This document shows, one piece after another, positions 13,694 through 24,074 of a DNA stretch of 64,000 nucleotides. This stretch comes from Pyronema omphalodes (lineage: Eukaryota; Ascomycota; Pezizomycetes; Pezizales; Pyronemataceae): assembly GCA_024516155.1 (NCBI GenBank), contig JAJJXM010000023.1, positions 62,001 to 126,000 of the forward strand. The letters are read 5' to 3'. Position 1 is the first letter of the stretch. Every line of letters begins with the position of its first letter. Made by a program: the position numbers and the translations under genes. Under the pieces are notes generated by a model. It did no database searches, was not told where the DNA came from, and saw only the letters and a list, made by a program, of their open reading frames with translations.

Positions 13694-14887
13694 CTTTCTT
13701 TTTCTTTTTTTCTTTTTTTTTGCTTTTTGTTTATGTTTTGTCATACCATCCGAAGATGGAAAACCACAACTGACGTCATTGGTATTTAGAGCGTCCAGTG
13801 TATCCGTCCTCACTCTGTCTGGCACCGTACTCATCTCCGGCTCGCTCGATGGAGCAGCCGCCTGGTCCAGCCGCAAACCGCGGGCGATTCAATTTTCCAC
13901 CTCCAAGGATCGTATTCTGCAAATCTCCGCAGGTCAGAATCATCTTTGGCTCTGTCCGCCTCCGGGAAGATATGGAGTGTCCGAGGCAGCTTTCCGACTT
14001 GTCAACCTGCCGTCATCCAATTCCTCACCCCCAAAGGCGTCATCAACAACCCGATTTGCTCCAAAGTTGTAGCAGGGAGGAACTTCTCCGGAGCGCTTGT
14101 CGACAATCACGGTCTCTTTCTTTGGCTTGACTCAGCGCAGTGCAGCCAACCCCGCCTTACGCACCCTCGCCACGAAGACGCCGACATTTCCATCCGATCT
14201 GTGGATATCCTACGCATTCCATTCTTCGTGGACGCCTTCGGAGATGCCTCGCACGAGGACCGGGTGGCCGATTTCGCAATCGGCGAACACCTGGGGATGC
14301 TCGTGACATCTTCGGGGCGGGTATTTGCCTTGGATCTCAGTCACCAACAGGCAGATCACGTTCTGCCCATGCAACTCGTTAACATCGTTGCACCCCGGGG
14401 AAGTCCCAAGATCGATCGAGTGGAGGGGAAGTTCCGGCAGTTTGCTGTCTTCAACAGCAATGGCCTCGTCTATCTCCTGAACGACGAGAACATCAAGGGC
14501 CAATTTGATCGATACATTGGCCACAGGTCCTTCGACACCTCCAAAATCCTCACCGGCAAAGCGACCCCCGACTTCATCGAGGAGTTCATCTTCAACCACG
14601 AAATCGTCGACATATCCTTCGGAGACGGACACGCGTTAGCCCTTAGCGATACCGGAAAGGTTCTTACCTGGGGAAGAGACATGGGATGTTCTGGAGCGCT
14701 TGGGCACGGTGTGCGACAGGTTGCTCAGGAGATCGGGGTGCGCTACGAGCTCCGCGATGGCATCCTCGACAAGCCGATGCCTGTGGACTTTGGTGAAGGA
14801 GACTTTTTCGCTTACAAAGTCTCTGCGGGTGGAATGAGGAGCTGTGCGCTTGTAATGGAGATTTCTGAGGAATCGGTAACGGTTTAG
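13069..14887 (+). pseudogene. RCC1-repeat protein (SAF1-like), frameshifted
   Basis: Fungal RCC1-propeller proteins of the SAF1 type are known as F-box-associated substrate adaptors; this assignment is by family resemblance. A likely first exon starts at 13069 (MTDYLST), followed by a GTGTAAAA...CACGCAG intron with a CTAAC branch site. RLFGWGQDAQLLF (about 13495) looks like an early blade. After a T/C tract, which may sit in an intron, coding continues from about 13740. QISAGQNHL (about 13920-13945) then leaves frame, and ALSASGKIWSV continues in the next frame; one lost T in a T run explains this. From 13946 to the TAG at 14885-14887 the frame is open for 313 codons, with blade motifs HALALSDTGKVLTWGR and CSGALGHG and a final blade (KVSAGGMRSCALVMEI). 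The frameshift may be real or a sequence error. Confidence 0.75.
13655..13728. repeat. (T5-9)C polypyrimidine tract
   Basis: T runs broken by single C residues. It lies inside the RCC1-like gene between two coding stretches and may be intronic. A longer tract of the same kind lies at 20105-20232, just after the duplicated 3' end of this gene. Confidence 0.9.
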
Positions 14888-15095
14888 GGCGCTGATTCAT
14901 TTGTCCTCCTCCACCTCCTCCACCTGTTCTTCTTTAATCATGCTTATTTGTTTCGTATGCTTATTTGTGTATAATATGTATTTGTTGAGTTCTTTGATAC
15001 GTTTTTTCATTTGTATATAATGATAATAATAAAGTAAATCTGAATATATTTCGTTGGTTACCACGTGACTCACGTCTGATGTTAGATGTTCAATG

Positions 15096-15350
15096 TACTG
15101 TTTATCGTGTATTATGAATGATTATGACTTGTGATTTCTCACTTATCGTGTATGGTGTATAACGAAATAGAAGCAGCATTCGGGACCGGTGATGTGTTCT
15201 CTGGATCGTCGACACGGAAATTTAAACTCGAAAACATACCCAGTGACTTCCAGTTATATGACATGATGCCGCTTTACATCGGCATGTCTTTCCCTGCACG
15301 TTGTAGGGTACGTTTTTACCACTCACAAGCTTGGTATATTCCTATACAGT
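15096..15350. repeat. Dispersed repeat, copy 1
   Basis: Closely matches 21655-21895: both hold TGTACTGTTTATCGTGT, ACTTATCGTGTATGGTGTAT, GTTCTCTGGATC and CGGCATGTC in the same order. More diverged copies of its last part lie at about 20490-20580, 21605-21665 and 22205-22300. It follows the stop codon of the RCC1-like gene, so the repeat is the 3' flank of that gene. Confidence 0.8.
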
Positions 15351-15359
15351 AAATAACAC

Positions 15360-15385
15360 AAAAAAAAAAAAAAAAAAAAAAAAAA
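15360..15385. repeat. A-run of 26
   Basis: An uninterrupted run of 26 A on the + strand, right after repeat copy 1. It could be a retrotransposition tail or plain slippage; no target-site duplication was identified. Confidence 0.9.
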
Positions 15386-16042
15386 TAGGGGTAAGGGGGG
15401 ATGTTTGAAGTTCTCATTTAACAGCTTTCTAGAGACTTTTTTTTCTTCGTTTTCTTTGAATAATAATCTGCACTGTAGTCTGATTTCATGTATAACCAAA
15501 ACTCATCCATGCCATAGAATTTTCGAGTTTGGTTACATATATACTTCCCTAACTTGCATGTTGTGTTGTAAACTGATTTACGCAGTAGCTACTGTACATA
15601 GTGTTGAATCTGTTAAGGTTTCTTTCTGCAATTTCAAGGTTTACAGGATCCAGGTGGAAGATGAAGGATGCAAGACGCAAGAATTCAGATATTATTGCTT
15701 CAGGAGTCGGACAGTATTCCATGCATTTTGCATCTACACTGAATAATTGGAAACAACTTGATTCTTGATTACAAGTTGGGCTAGGAGTGTAGGGTAAGGT
15801 ATCGTATTTCTGGAGGCTGAAAAACATAAGGTAGGATTTTTAGGATTGACGGTCAGGAAAGGCATTGGGATATGTTTTACTACGCTAGAAATAAGATTAT
15901 GTTTCACGACCACCACATTGACTTGTTGATTTTACTATACGGAGTCTGGGATGACATTACTCGGGATACCAACTCTTTTAGGATCAATAAGTAACACCAA
16001 GCCTAGTCTCTCTCTATGTGTATCCTAAACCACTTTATGGTA
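15386..16042. other. Intergenic, no gene seen
   Basis: Starts with GGGGTAAGGGGGGATGTTTGAAG, which resembles about 20619-20640 and 21210-21230 and so continues the 3'-flank repeat. The rest has open frames on both strands without recognisable motifs. It includes the 3' flank of the acetyltransferase gene. Confidence 0.5.
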
Positions 16043-16793
16043 TCACATCTCCCGTTGCAACAATTTCTGCTTCACCTCCGCCATCTCAGCCTCCAGAGTT
16101 TCCAACCTCTTCATCAACGCCTTCGTACTGTTAGAATCCTCCTTTCCCTCCGCAGCTCCTTTCAGCCTTCTGACAACCCTTGCCGGATTCCCCGCAACAA
16201 CACAAAAGTCCTCGACATCCTTTGTGACGACCGCCGCAGCCGCCACCACCACACCCCTCCCCAATTTCACGCCCGGCAATATCGTTGCCATCCCACCAAT
16301 CCAACAATCCTCTCCCCACTATAATTTCCTTCCCCATCTCCGGTCCTTCAGTCCCCCTGCGTACCTCCGCATCCAACGGATGCGTCGCCGCATAAAAGCT
16401 CACATTGGGACCCACTAGTGTTCTAGCACCGATTGTTACCTTACAGGTATCTAGGATGGTGCATCCAAAGTTGATAAAGCTATTAAGGCCAAGGGAGATG
16501 TTGTAGCCATAATCACAGCGGAACGGGGGCTCTATCCAAGGCTGTGAATCTTCCGGGATGTCAGGCTTGTAAGGGGTGTTGGTGATGCTAAACAGGTCAG
16601 TGAGGGAGCTGGAACGTTAGGACAAAGCGGGTACCGACGCGTTCCAAAGCTGGATTTTTTCGGTTCGGGAGGCGTCACTGGCGGAATTGAAAGCTGCGCA
16701 TGCGGCTGCACAACGGGCTCTTTCGGATACAAGATCGGGCGAAAAGGCGTGGTAGAGCTCGCCACGGAGCATCTTTTCTTTTTCGGTAGCCAT
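16043..16793 (-). pseudogene. Maltose/sugar O-acetyltransferase, frameshifted
   Basis: Enzymes of this family move acetyl from acetyl-CoA to a sugar hydroxyl. The start at 16793 gives MATEKEKMLRGELYHAFSPD, the family's N-terminal Mac domain. The left-handed beta-helix core follows: WIEPPFRCDYGYNISLG, INFGCTILDTCKVTIG, then the catalytic-His motif in FYAATHPLDAEVRR. The final coil ([30 protein letters not shown]) and a C-terminal coiled-coil-like tail ([20 protein letters not shown]) lie in another frame, so one base is gained near 16312, where GEDCWIGG would be expected. An in-frame TAA after WNASVPAL (near 16620) could be removed by a 69-nt intron with GTACCC and ACAAG ends, though this deletes part of the usual linker. 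Without both corrections no full-length protein is made. Confidence 0.8.
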
Positions 16794-19245
16794 TGCGGGT
16801 GACGGTCTTGTTAGGTTGCAAGATATCGAGGGCTTTTCGAAATTGTAAGAATGGAAGTATTAGAGGCCCACAGGTGGAGTTGGTGAGGGAGCTCAAGATA
16901 CGGACGTGTAGATGAGCTATTTATAGATAGCTCAAGCTGTCATGGCTTGGATCACAACTTCGCAAGTTCGGGGATGTCTCCGGTCGGAGTTATGTTCTTC
17001 CAGAGTTTCGCGATGTCATAGATTGAGTGAGTCAGGCAGAGTATATAGACGATTAATTACTTGTTATAGTATGGGTTGACATATTCTGATGCTGGCGGGG
17101 ATTGGATTTGACGGTGACACATTACGACTATGGTGGGGGACACCAAGTCCCGACACATCGCAACGACAAATATTGCACAACACCCCAAATCTTTCACACC
17201 AACCACAACCACTCCGATTTGAAAACGGTTCGATAAGATTGAAAGAGAAGTTAATGGAGAACAACTTATGTCGGGCCAAATTTAATTTAAGTCAAAGGTG
17301 AATGGGCTGAAAGGTTTTAAAAACCCCTGTATTTTGTATGGGCGGAGAAAATATGTAGATGGTGTTTTTGTGCCAAGACATACCGAGTTATGCCAAGACG
17401 CAACAACGAAATCATGCTTGATTGGCTACATGCAGTGACTAATACATGCTTACTAAGCTAGATCATCACCCATGCCCCTCCGATGCGATGTCCCCGCACT
17501 ATGGGCAACACGGTGTGACAACCTAGAAAAACTCTGAATCACCGAGTGTCACTCGGACGCATTTTAATCCCTGTCGCCCCCCGGTCATGGTGGCCAACGA
17601 TTGTAGATTTCAGTCCACACTTGTCGTGACTTGGTGTCCCCCACCATACTGAAGTCTGAAGGTGGCGGGCGGTTGAGGAGGCTTGCAAGGTTCATGCGGA
17701 CTTGGAATCTTGGATAGGATGTTTTAGGGAGCGGCGGTTGGGTCACGTGCGCTCTGCGCTTGGTGGCTAGCATGTTGGCTGCCACAGGAAATGCCGCTTT
17801 TGGGTAATAATGTCTACCAAAGACAGTTCAGTTCCGTTGAAACCCTGACCCTATACCATACCGGTAAAAGAACCCTTCTGAATTCCTTCACGACAAACAC
17901 TAAAAATTGAAGACGGAAAGGAAAACCAATGAAACCCATACACCAAAAATAGACCACAGAATGCCCACCTTCCCCCCCCCCCCCCCCGCCCCAAAAAAAA
18001 TTAGCTAATAAAACGAGAATTATATAGGCATCATCCACAAAGATAACAAAAATAACTCCGTAAATGTAGGCAATATAGTAGATATAGTACATTCAAAATT
18101 CAAGAAAGGAAAATTGTTCAAGTATAACCGTCAGAACGAGGAGGGTAGGACGAAGGAAGGGGAATGACGGAATTTTTCACCGATGCAAGATATTTCTGAG
18201 CTCTGTGTATTTTGCTGTAGGAACTGTTGTTGAGGTTTACAGAGCTGTTTTTTTTTATTTTTTTATTAGGAAATCCTGTCCTATATCCCCGAGCATCACC
18301 AATCTTGTCAGACTCCGCCTGCAACTCATATCTCCTTCATCTGACATACTCAACCGTGACAAGCTTCATGCAGGCTCACCAGCCTTTGCTATACCTTTCC
18401 CAGATTCCGGCACTGTTGAGTATTGGCCGCACCAAATTCACTCTCCACAATCATAAATAAACGCCAGCAAAAATGGATCCAACCCTCTCGAACTTATCAA
18501 GAACATTTCGAAGGCAGTGCCTACTATAATAACCTCATTTGTTGACGTCACCAATACTCACGGTGGGTCTGGGACTTACTGAGCTTCTCAGGGCAAATCA
18601 GTTGATCGGTATCGAACCCTGCATCTCAAGTGCTACAAAACCATTACGCATAACATACGACCCAGTGCAACTCCATAGAAAATCGGCAATATCACCAGAA
18701 AGTCACCTACGACAAGCACCGTTATATAATGGAAACAAAGACATAAATGCCCACCACCAAGTTTATCCGGGATGAAAAATATCATTGGGCGCACAATTGC
18801 AGCTGTGTGGATGTGTGAAGCTATGTGGAGATACATACGGTAACAAAAGTCAAAGAAATATTTATCGTGTACCGCCATTCTGTAAATGTTAATTATATCT
18901 GTGCAGTCCATCTGATCTCTTCATTCATTTCCATATCATCTTCATAGTCTCCAGATGATTTCCCGTGTGGCACTTATCCATGTACCGGGTGATACTTGGT
19001 GACTAGTGGATTCAGCTATGGCATCCAAGCGATAGCTGGGATTGTATGGCGTTTGATCAATAGGCCTAGTGGCGTTTTATGAAAAATATCTAAGTAAAAA
19101 ATGCATTTTCAATGTTGTGCTGACGTCTCAATACATCATAAAACTCATGGAACATCCTCGAAATGTCCGTCTTCCAGTCCACCCGCAATACGACCAAGCA
19201 TACATCCCTTCAGATTGTCCTGCCTACCAAACCGTATTCCATCCC
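16794..19245. other. Intergenic, no gene seen
   Basis: About 16794-17100 would be the promoter side of the acetyltransferase gene. The rest shows short open frames only, a run of 16 C at 17972-17987 followed by A8, and an AT-rich spacer. A GGTATCGAACCC motif at about 18608 looks like a tRNA B-box on the minus strand, but no cloverleaf folds around it. Confidence 0.5.
17972..17987. repeat. C-run of 16
   Basis: Uninterrupted run of 16 C on the + strand, one of several long C or G runs in this window. Confidence 0.95.
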
Positions 19246-19864
19246 CTAGTTGGAAGTAGGAATACTAGTCTGCATCAAGCTCCAGTTCTGACCATCGTTG
19301 GATCCATACTCAGCGATCTTTCCACCCTCAGCCTGGTAGTAGGCACGAGTCCAGGTATTGGTACCCGCAACAACGATAGCAGCTACATCACTTCCGGTGA
19401 TGGTGCTGGTAAGATCCTTAGTTCCGGCCCAGCCCTTGTTGGTGAAGGTCGTGACTCTGAGTCTGTTGTCGTCGCTGATAGACAATACCCGGAGGCCGGA
19501 GTCGTCCCCTTGGCTGTAAACGGCGGCGCTGATACCTGCTTTGGGGGTGAAGATTCCAGTAGGGGCGTATCCACCTGTTTGATAACAGATTAGCAACTCA
19601 TTTGTGTCACATGGAGTTGTTTATTGTGATCCAACTCACCGTTCTTCCAGGAGCCACCAATGTGCTGGATCTCCTTGGGCTTCATAGAGGTGTCTTGGTA
19701 CTAGATCCAGCGGACGGCACGGCCCTTGTGGGCGTTGGCCGAGATGGAAGAACCGGGAGTGGCAGTGGGAAGAGATTTGTCGCCATCCGTCCATCTGCTA
19801 CCATCAAAGATAAGCTCGCGGAGCTTGTTGGAGGTGTCTTGGTAGTAGACACGGAGAGCGTCAT
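19246..19864 (-). pseudogene. Fucose-specific lectin (AAL-type), 5'-truncated
   Basis: Matches the fungal fucose-binding lectin family (Aleuria aurantia lectin type, a six-bladed propeller of about 310 residues). Only about the last 200 residues are present. The first surviving blade has the sugar-site residues of the family: Arg in RVYYQ, Glu in KLREL and Trp in GSRW. An intron at 19575-19639 (GTGAGT...AAACAG) joins GGSWKNG to GYAPTGIFTPKAG in phase. Later blades read LRVLSISDDNRLRVTTF and RAYYQAEGGKIAEYG, and the protein ends PTSN at 19246. Two defects are visible. The 5' end stops abruptly at 19864, where RCC1-gene DNA begins, and a TAG at 19699-19701 (after RAVRWI) stands where a Gln codon would fit. 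It is a broken copy unless the stop is a sequence error. Confidence 0.85.
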
Positions 19865-20012
19865 AAGCCGATGCCTGTGGACTTTGGTGAAGGAGACTTT
19901 TTCGCCTACAAAGTCTCTGCGGGCGGAATGAGGAGCTGTACGCTTGTAATGGAGATTTCTGAGGAATCGGTACCGAACGGTTTAGGGCGCTGATTTTCTT
20001 GTTTTTTGCCAT
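19701..20012 (-). CDS. Chimeric open frame: RCC1 antisense plus lectin
   Basis: A single minus-strand frame opens at an ATG at 20012 (MAKNKKISALNR), crosses the antisense of the duplicated RCC1 3' end (QKSPLQAYSSSFRPQRLC) and runs without a stop into the lectin blade (YDALRVYYQDTSNKLREL) up to the TAG at 19701, 103 residues in all. The antisense of the parent RCC1 copy is also open in this frame, so the fusion may be chance. No signal sequence or promoter is evident. I list it because it could make a new protein if transcribed; expression is unknown. Confidence 0.3.
   Translation of the reverse strand: MAKNKKISALNRSVPIPQKSPLQAYSSSFRPQRLCRRKSLLHQSPQASAYDALRVYYQDTSNKLRELIFDGSRWTDGDKSLPTATPGSSISANAHKGRAVRWI
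19865..19995 (+). pseudogene. Duplicated 3' end of the RCC1-like gene
   Basis: Aligns with 14771-14897 with about three substitutions and one 4-bp insertion (CCGA near 19973). It therefore holds the last blade (MPVDFGEGDFFAYK, AGGMRSC), the stop region and a few bases beyond. The insertion shifts the frame so the end reads SVPNGLGR. The fragment runs on the + strand and faces the lectin, which runs on the minus strand. The copy is far less diverged than the RCC1-type sequence at 40-42 kb, so this duplication is recent. Confidence 0.9.
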
Positions 20013-20054
20013 CTTGTTGATGAAATGCGGGGTTTCCTTTTTTTCATGTTGAGT

Positions 20055-20232
20055 TGTTTTGTTTGTTTGTTTGTTTGTTTGTTTATTTGTTGGTTTGTTC
20101 ATTATGTTTTTTTTCTTTTTTTCTTTTTCTTTTTTTCTTTTTCTTTTTTCTTTTTCTTTTTTTCTTTTTCTTTTTCTTTTTTCTTTTTCTTTTTTTCTTT
20201 TTCTTTTTTTCTTTTTCTTTTTTTCTTTTTCC
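20055..20232. repeat. (TTTG)n followed by (T5-7C)n tract
   Basis: A TTTG tetranucleotide run (about 20055-20100) is followed by about 125 bases of T5-T7 blocks separated by C. All open frames here code only Phe/Leu/Ser or Lys/Arg/Glu strings and are artefacts. It resembles the tract inside the RCC1-like gene at 13655-13728. Confidence 0.9.
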
Positions 20233-20325
20233 TGTATGTTTCCATGTTCAGTTCTTTCATATTTGTCTTTTTTTTTGTAAATCATTGTTATTTCTGAGGC
20301 ACATGTTTTATTGGTTATTTTTTAC

Positions 20326-20600
20326 GATGTCTGATGCGAGATGTACATTGCATTATGTATTATGTATTCTCTATTATAATGAATTATGACTTATGACTTG
20401 AAATCTATGACTTATGGCTTATGACCTATGACTTACCCTGTATTACGTGGATGGGTCCTAAGTCCATCATTCTGAACTCGCAAAAAAAAGGGAATCACAT
20501 GCAGTGTTATCTCATGATGCCACTGTACATGTACACGTCTTTCTTTGTACGTGGCATTCGTACAGTTGTACTACTTACAGGTTTCAAATAACTTTCAGTG
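20326..20600. repeat. Dispersed repeat, copy 2 (diverged)
   Basis: Follows the duplicated RCC1 3' end just as copy 1 follows the parent gene. Recognisable shared words are TCTGATG...AGATGT, GAATTATGACTTATGACTTG, CTCATGATGCC and GTCTTTCTTTGTACG. Much more diverged from copy 1 than the RCC1 fragment next to it is. Confidence 0.6.
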
Positions 20601-21200
20601 AGAAAATCAAAAAACGTGAAGGGGGTGAGGGATTATTCAAAGTTAGAGATTGACAGCTTTTCAAGGACGGTAGAGTGTTATTCTTCTTGAATAACTGTCA
20701 ACTCATGGGTTGGATTATGTGTATAGTCGACCTTAGATTCAACACCCATAATTCTATTTAGCTTGGTTATATATAGAGGTATATATATATAGTCTGACCG
20801 GGAATGTCCGATGGCTGATGTGTGGCGATCGGCAGGTGGATTTTCTGAACAGAGGGATATATATGCCAACCTTCGCCTTCTACCCTTGTCACGTAAAACT
20901 GCCCATACACAATCAGCAAATTCCTCCATGTATAATTCCACATTGCCGACAATTGAGATTGCTTCATGGCCAACACTCCAACTGAAAGATGAAGCTCGTG
21001 ATATCCCGTTATATCGAGTGATATCGCATGAGTCCATATCTCATGAAACCTGAGAAAGCCCCTATTTACAGGAATCGAACAAATTCCAGGGCGACGTGAC
21101 CGTGTACATCATGGGAATGTCCGTACCACAGTTGTATACATTTCATTATATCCTCCTATCCGTCTTTCTAATCACAAAATGGGCCAGATTCGGTATAGTA
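20601..21200. other. Repeat-derived spacer
   Basis: About 20619-20690 resembles 15390-15450 (G-rich then TTTCA/ATTTAACAGCTTT). About 21105-21190 resembles 12445-12540. The open frames seen here (for example 20678-21037, minus) have no recognisable domain. Confidence 0.5.
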
Positions 21201-21207
21201 AAAATCA

Positions 21208-21450
21208 AGGTGTGATAGGGGGATGTTGAAGGTTGAAATTTCATGGCTTTTTCTCTGCTCCTTTTGATAAGTGTAGTCTCGAGACCGCAATGCTAGCGAG
21301 TTTCATTATACATATAGATATTGTATATATTGTCTGACGTTTAATATTTGATATTCGAAGTCCCATACCTGATGCCTGATGTGTCGGTGTGGGTGGGTAG
21401 AGTAGTTGGCTGCAGTGGAAGAATGAATGTTCGGGACCGGCCTTCATTTA
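21208..21450. repeat. Dispersed repeat, second type, copy 1
   Basis: About 21208-21375 aligns with about 22342-22500: GATGTTGAAGG/AATGTTGAAGG, GCGAGTTTCATT and TGACGTTTAATATTTGATAT/TGACGTTCAATATCTGATAT in the same order. The two copies are 1.1 kb apart and in the same orientation, so they look like a decayed tandem duplication. Confidence 0.75.
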
Positions 21451-21604
21451 TTTTATAATGACACACCCAAGCCCCGGCACTGTATTCCCTCCACGCAGAC
21501 ATTCATAAAACAAAATACAACCTCTTGTGCACGAAATCCTCTCATTCTCGGGAATTCCATTTGCTTGATGTTGATATTGATTATCTAAACCTGAACTTCA
21601 ACAC

Positions 21605-21895
21605 GAGACTAGTGATATGCCATGATGCCCTGACGATACAGCAAAAGTCATTCTTTGTACTGTTTATCGTGTCTTATGAATGATCATCACTTGTGATTTC
21701 TTACTTATCGTGTATGGTGTATGACAAAATAGAAGAATTATTCGGGACGGGTGATGCGTTCTCTGGATCATCGACACCGAAATTTCAACTCGAAAAATAC
21801 CCAATGACTTGCAGTTATACCTCATGATGCCGTTGCACATCGGCATGTCCTCCCTGCACTACATTTCTACCGCTCACAAGCTTGATATATTCCGT
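21605..21895. repeat. Dispersed repeat, copy 3
   Basis: The closest relative of copy 1 (15096-15350), sharing GTTTATCGTGT, GTGTATGGTGTAT and CTCTGGATCATCGACAC with small changes. Its first part (about 21605-21665) carries another short version of the ATATGCCATGATGCC...CATTCTTTGTAC motif, so copies are nested in tandem here. Confidence 0.8.
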
Positions 21896-22204
21896 CTTAC
21901 TATTCTCTTCTCTGCCATACCGCGTACGAACAAACAAAAGTCCTCCTCCTTTCATCAGACAGAGTTGACAACATGTCATGAAACGAAATACGGGGCTTCG
22001 TCTCTTTATGTTTATTTGTCCGCTGTTTTTATTTGTTCAATTTGTTTTATTTGTTTCAGTACGATTCCTTATTCAGTATTCTTGTTTATTCAATATTTTT
22101 TATTAGTTTGGTATGTTTATCTGTTCGGTTATCTGATCACCTTTTGATCTTTGTATATATTTGTAATATTTATTAATAGTACATAATACATAAATTTGAA
22201 CTCC

Positions 22205-22505
22205 GAACACTAATGCTAGTGATATCTCGTGAGTCCCATTTCGTGATGTCGCTGTATGTGACATATCTTTCTTTTTACGCGCTACGGGTAAATTCACACT
22301 GCCTACCGTCTTCACTGGTATTCTGTATAGTTGAAATGAAGAAGTGATAAGGGAATGTTGAAGGCTGGGATTGAATGGCCTTTCCCTGCGCCTTTTCATA
22401 AGTACAGTCTCGACACAGCGATGCTAGCGAGTTTCATTCTGTACAAACATATTATATACATCGTGTGACGTTCAATATCTGATATTTGGAGTCCAGTAGC
22501 TGTAA
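22205..22505. repeat. Dispersed repeats, copies 4 and 2nd type copy 2
   Basis: About 22205-22300 carries GTGATATCTCGTG...TCTTTCTTTTTACG, related to copies 1-3. About 22342-22500 is the partner of 21208-21375. The cluster ends near 22505. Confidence 0.7.
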
Positions 22506-24004
22506 AGTTCAGCGCGCGATTTACCATTCTCTATCTCGTAGCAATATCATCTCGGCGAGACGCTCGAGACTTTAGGCGAGAAAAAAATTTGAGAAAACTA
22601 CAAGTGAAGCAACAATTCTACAGTATATTATCTGCCCCAAAACTTATGCTCTTCCCTTTCGAATACCTCCTAAACCTCAGACTCTAGTGGTCCACTCTAG
22701 CTCTTGATGAGCAACACGTACCCCGGAAGAAGTTTTACTATGAAGGCGATTCTCACACTTAGTAACAGAGCGGAGTAGAAAAAATATATACATCTAACTT
22801 GATTCGGCATATTTTTGCCCTATAGAGTATAGAATCTACAAGTCTCGAAAATTCTCGAGACGTCTCGTCTCGTAGAAATATAGTCTTGTCGGTCTCGAGA
22901 CCAAAGCCCGAACTCTCGTCTCGAGCCTCTCGTCTCGTGTGCATCCCTAAAAACGGGGTTGGCATTGACAAAATCATGGTTTTAAGTTTATGAATAAGCA
23001 GTGAGATATATACATATATACAGATATATATTTTTTTTTCTTTCGAGGTAAGTCCAGAATTAGCAGAATTTGCCATATGTATATTTCATTTGATAGGTTT
23101 TTATGTTACTAGTTTGAACCCCATCTTACTCTCACAAAAAACGGACACTTATTCTTTGATGCTTAACCTTCGCATTTTATTATCCCCATAAGCAAACCAG
23201 ACCGAGGACACACTAGCCTCCTCAGCCTACTCAGTCCTTCGAACTACCCCCCCCCCCCCCCCCCTCCCCCCCGTGCTCATGCTTGATGAAATAAAATCCG
23301 GCATACCTTGGAGCAAAGCATTACTGGTCGAAGAAGCCGTCCTTAGAAGTTGAATGAAAACAAAACTTCGGTCACATTCTGCATTGAATCCATACTTGTT
23401 GAAGAGATGAAGTAATAGTCTTAGCTATAAGTTGCGGCCACAATGATAGCTGCAGCTCCAGCAGCTTCCATAGCATCACTACGTCAAACGGAACTGATGA
23501 TATTTAGCTTAAACCATCAGTTTCACTTCATCCGAATTGTTTACAAACCCAAAGATTTTGGAGGTTAAGCTATAACTTTTACAGAAAGTTGAAAATCCCT
23601 AGCTATGTAGGGCATACCATGCATTAACAGTCCAGCACAAGTTATTCTCATCACCTAAACTTGATCGCTGTCTCCGCTGCGACTACTTGTGTTCATCAAT
23701 AATTTGACCACGGTCGAAAACATGCCAGCTGAAAGCTGAATATCGATGTCGTTGTAGAACATCTCGGCGTTGATTGATGTCTCCGAGTCCTGAGTTCCGA
23801 TTGGTCGGAAGCCCCGAATCTAAGGCGATCGCTTCATAAATCCTCGCTAACTGTGCATAGCGCCGGCACTAATCTTCAGCTGAGTTGACGAGGTAACGTA
23901 CATGTACGCGCCCCTACGATAGTTTGAGGATGCGGGGTAAATCTTCAACTATCTATGAGCTCTTGAGTAGAGCTTTGATGATCTTTTGAGTGAAGATATC
24001 AGGG
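22506..24004. other. Intergenic, no gene seen
   Basis: Holds a palindrome-rich stretch of CTCGAGA/TCTCGTCTCG motifs (about 22850-22945) and a run of 18 C at 23247-23264. I see no recognisable coding region. The end of the interval is the promoter side of the next gene. Confidence 0.5.
23247..23264. repeat. C-run of 18
   Basis: Uninterrupted run of 18 C, then one T and seven more C. Confidence 0.95.
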
Positions 24005-24011
24005 TATAAAA
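24005..24011 (+). promoter_or_regulatory. TATA box of the dioxygenase-like gene
   Basis: TATAAAA, 64 bases before the chosen ATG at 24075. Position and sequence suit a core promoter. No other element is claimed. Confidence 0.5.
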
Positions 24012-24074
24012 CCCCCGACAAGATCCGTCGATGATGTTTTGGTCCACAAGTTAACATCCCGTTATGTATCCAAC

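Noticed and set aside
15360..15385. A26 as a poly(A) tail proving retroposition
   Set aside because: The preceding copy keeps upstream and downstream flanks of the gene and no target-site duplication is seen, so slippage is as likely.
18597..18640. tRNA B-box-like GGTATCGAACCC on the minus strand (also GATATCGAACCCG at 50548)
   Set aside because: No T-stem pairing, no A-box at proper distance and no cloverleaf could be folded around either site.
20025..20389. Phe/Leu-rich + frames and Lys-rich minus frame
   Set aside because: Direct products of the T5-7C tract; no sensible protein composition.
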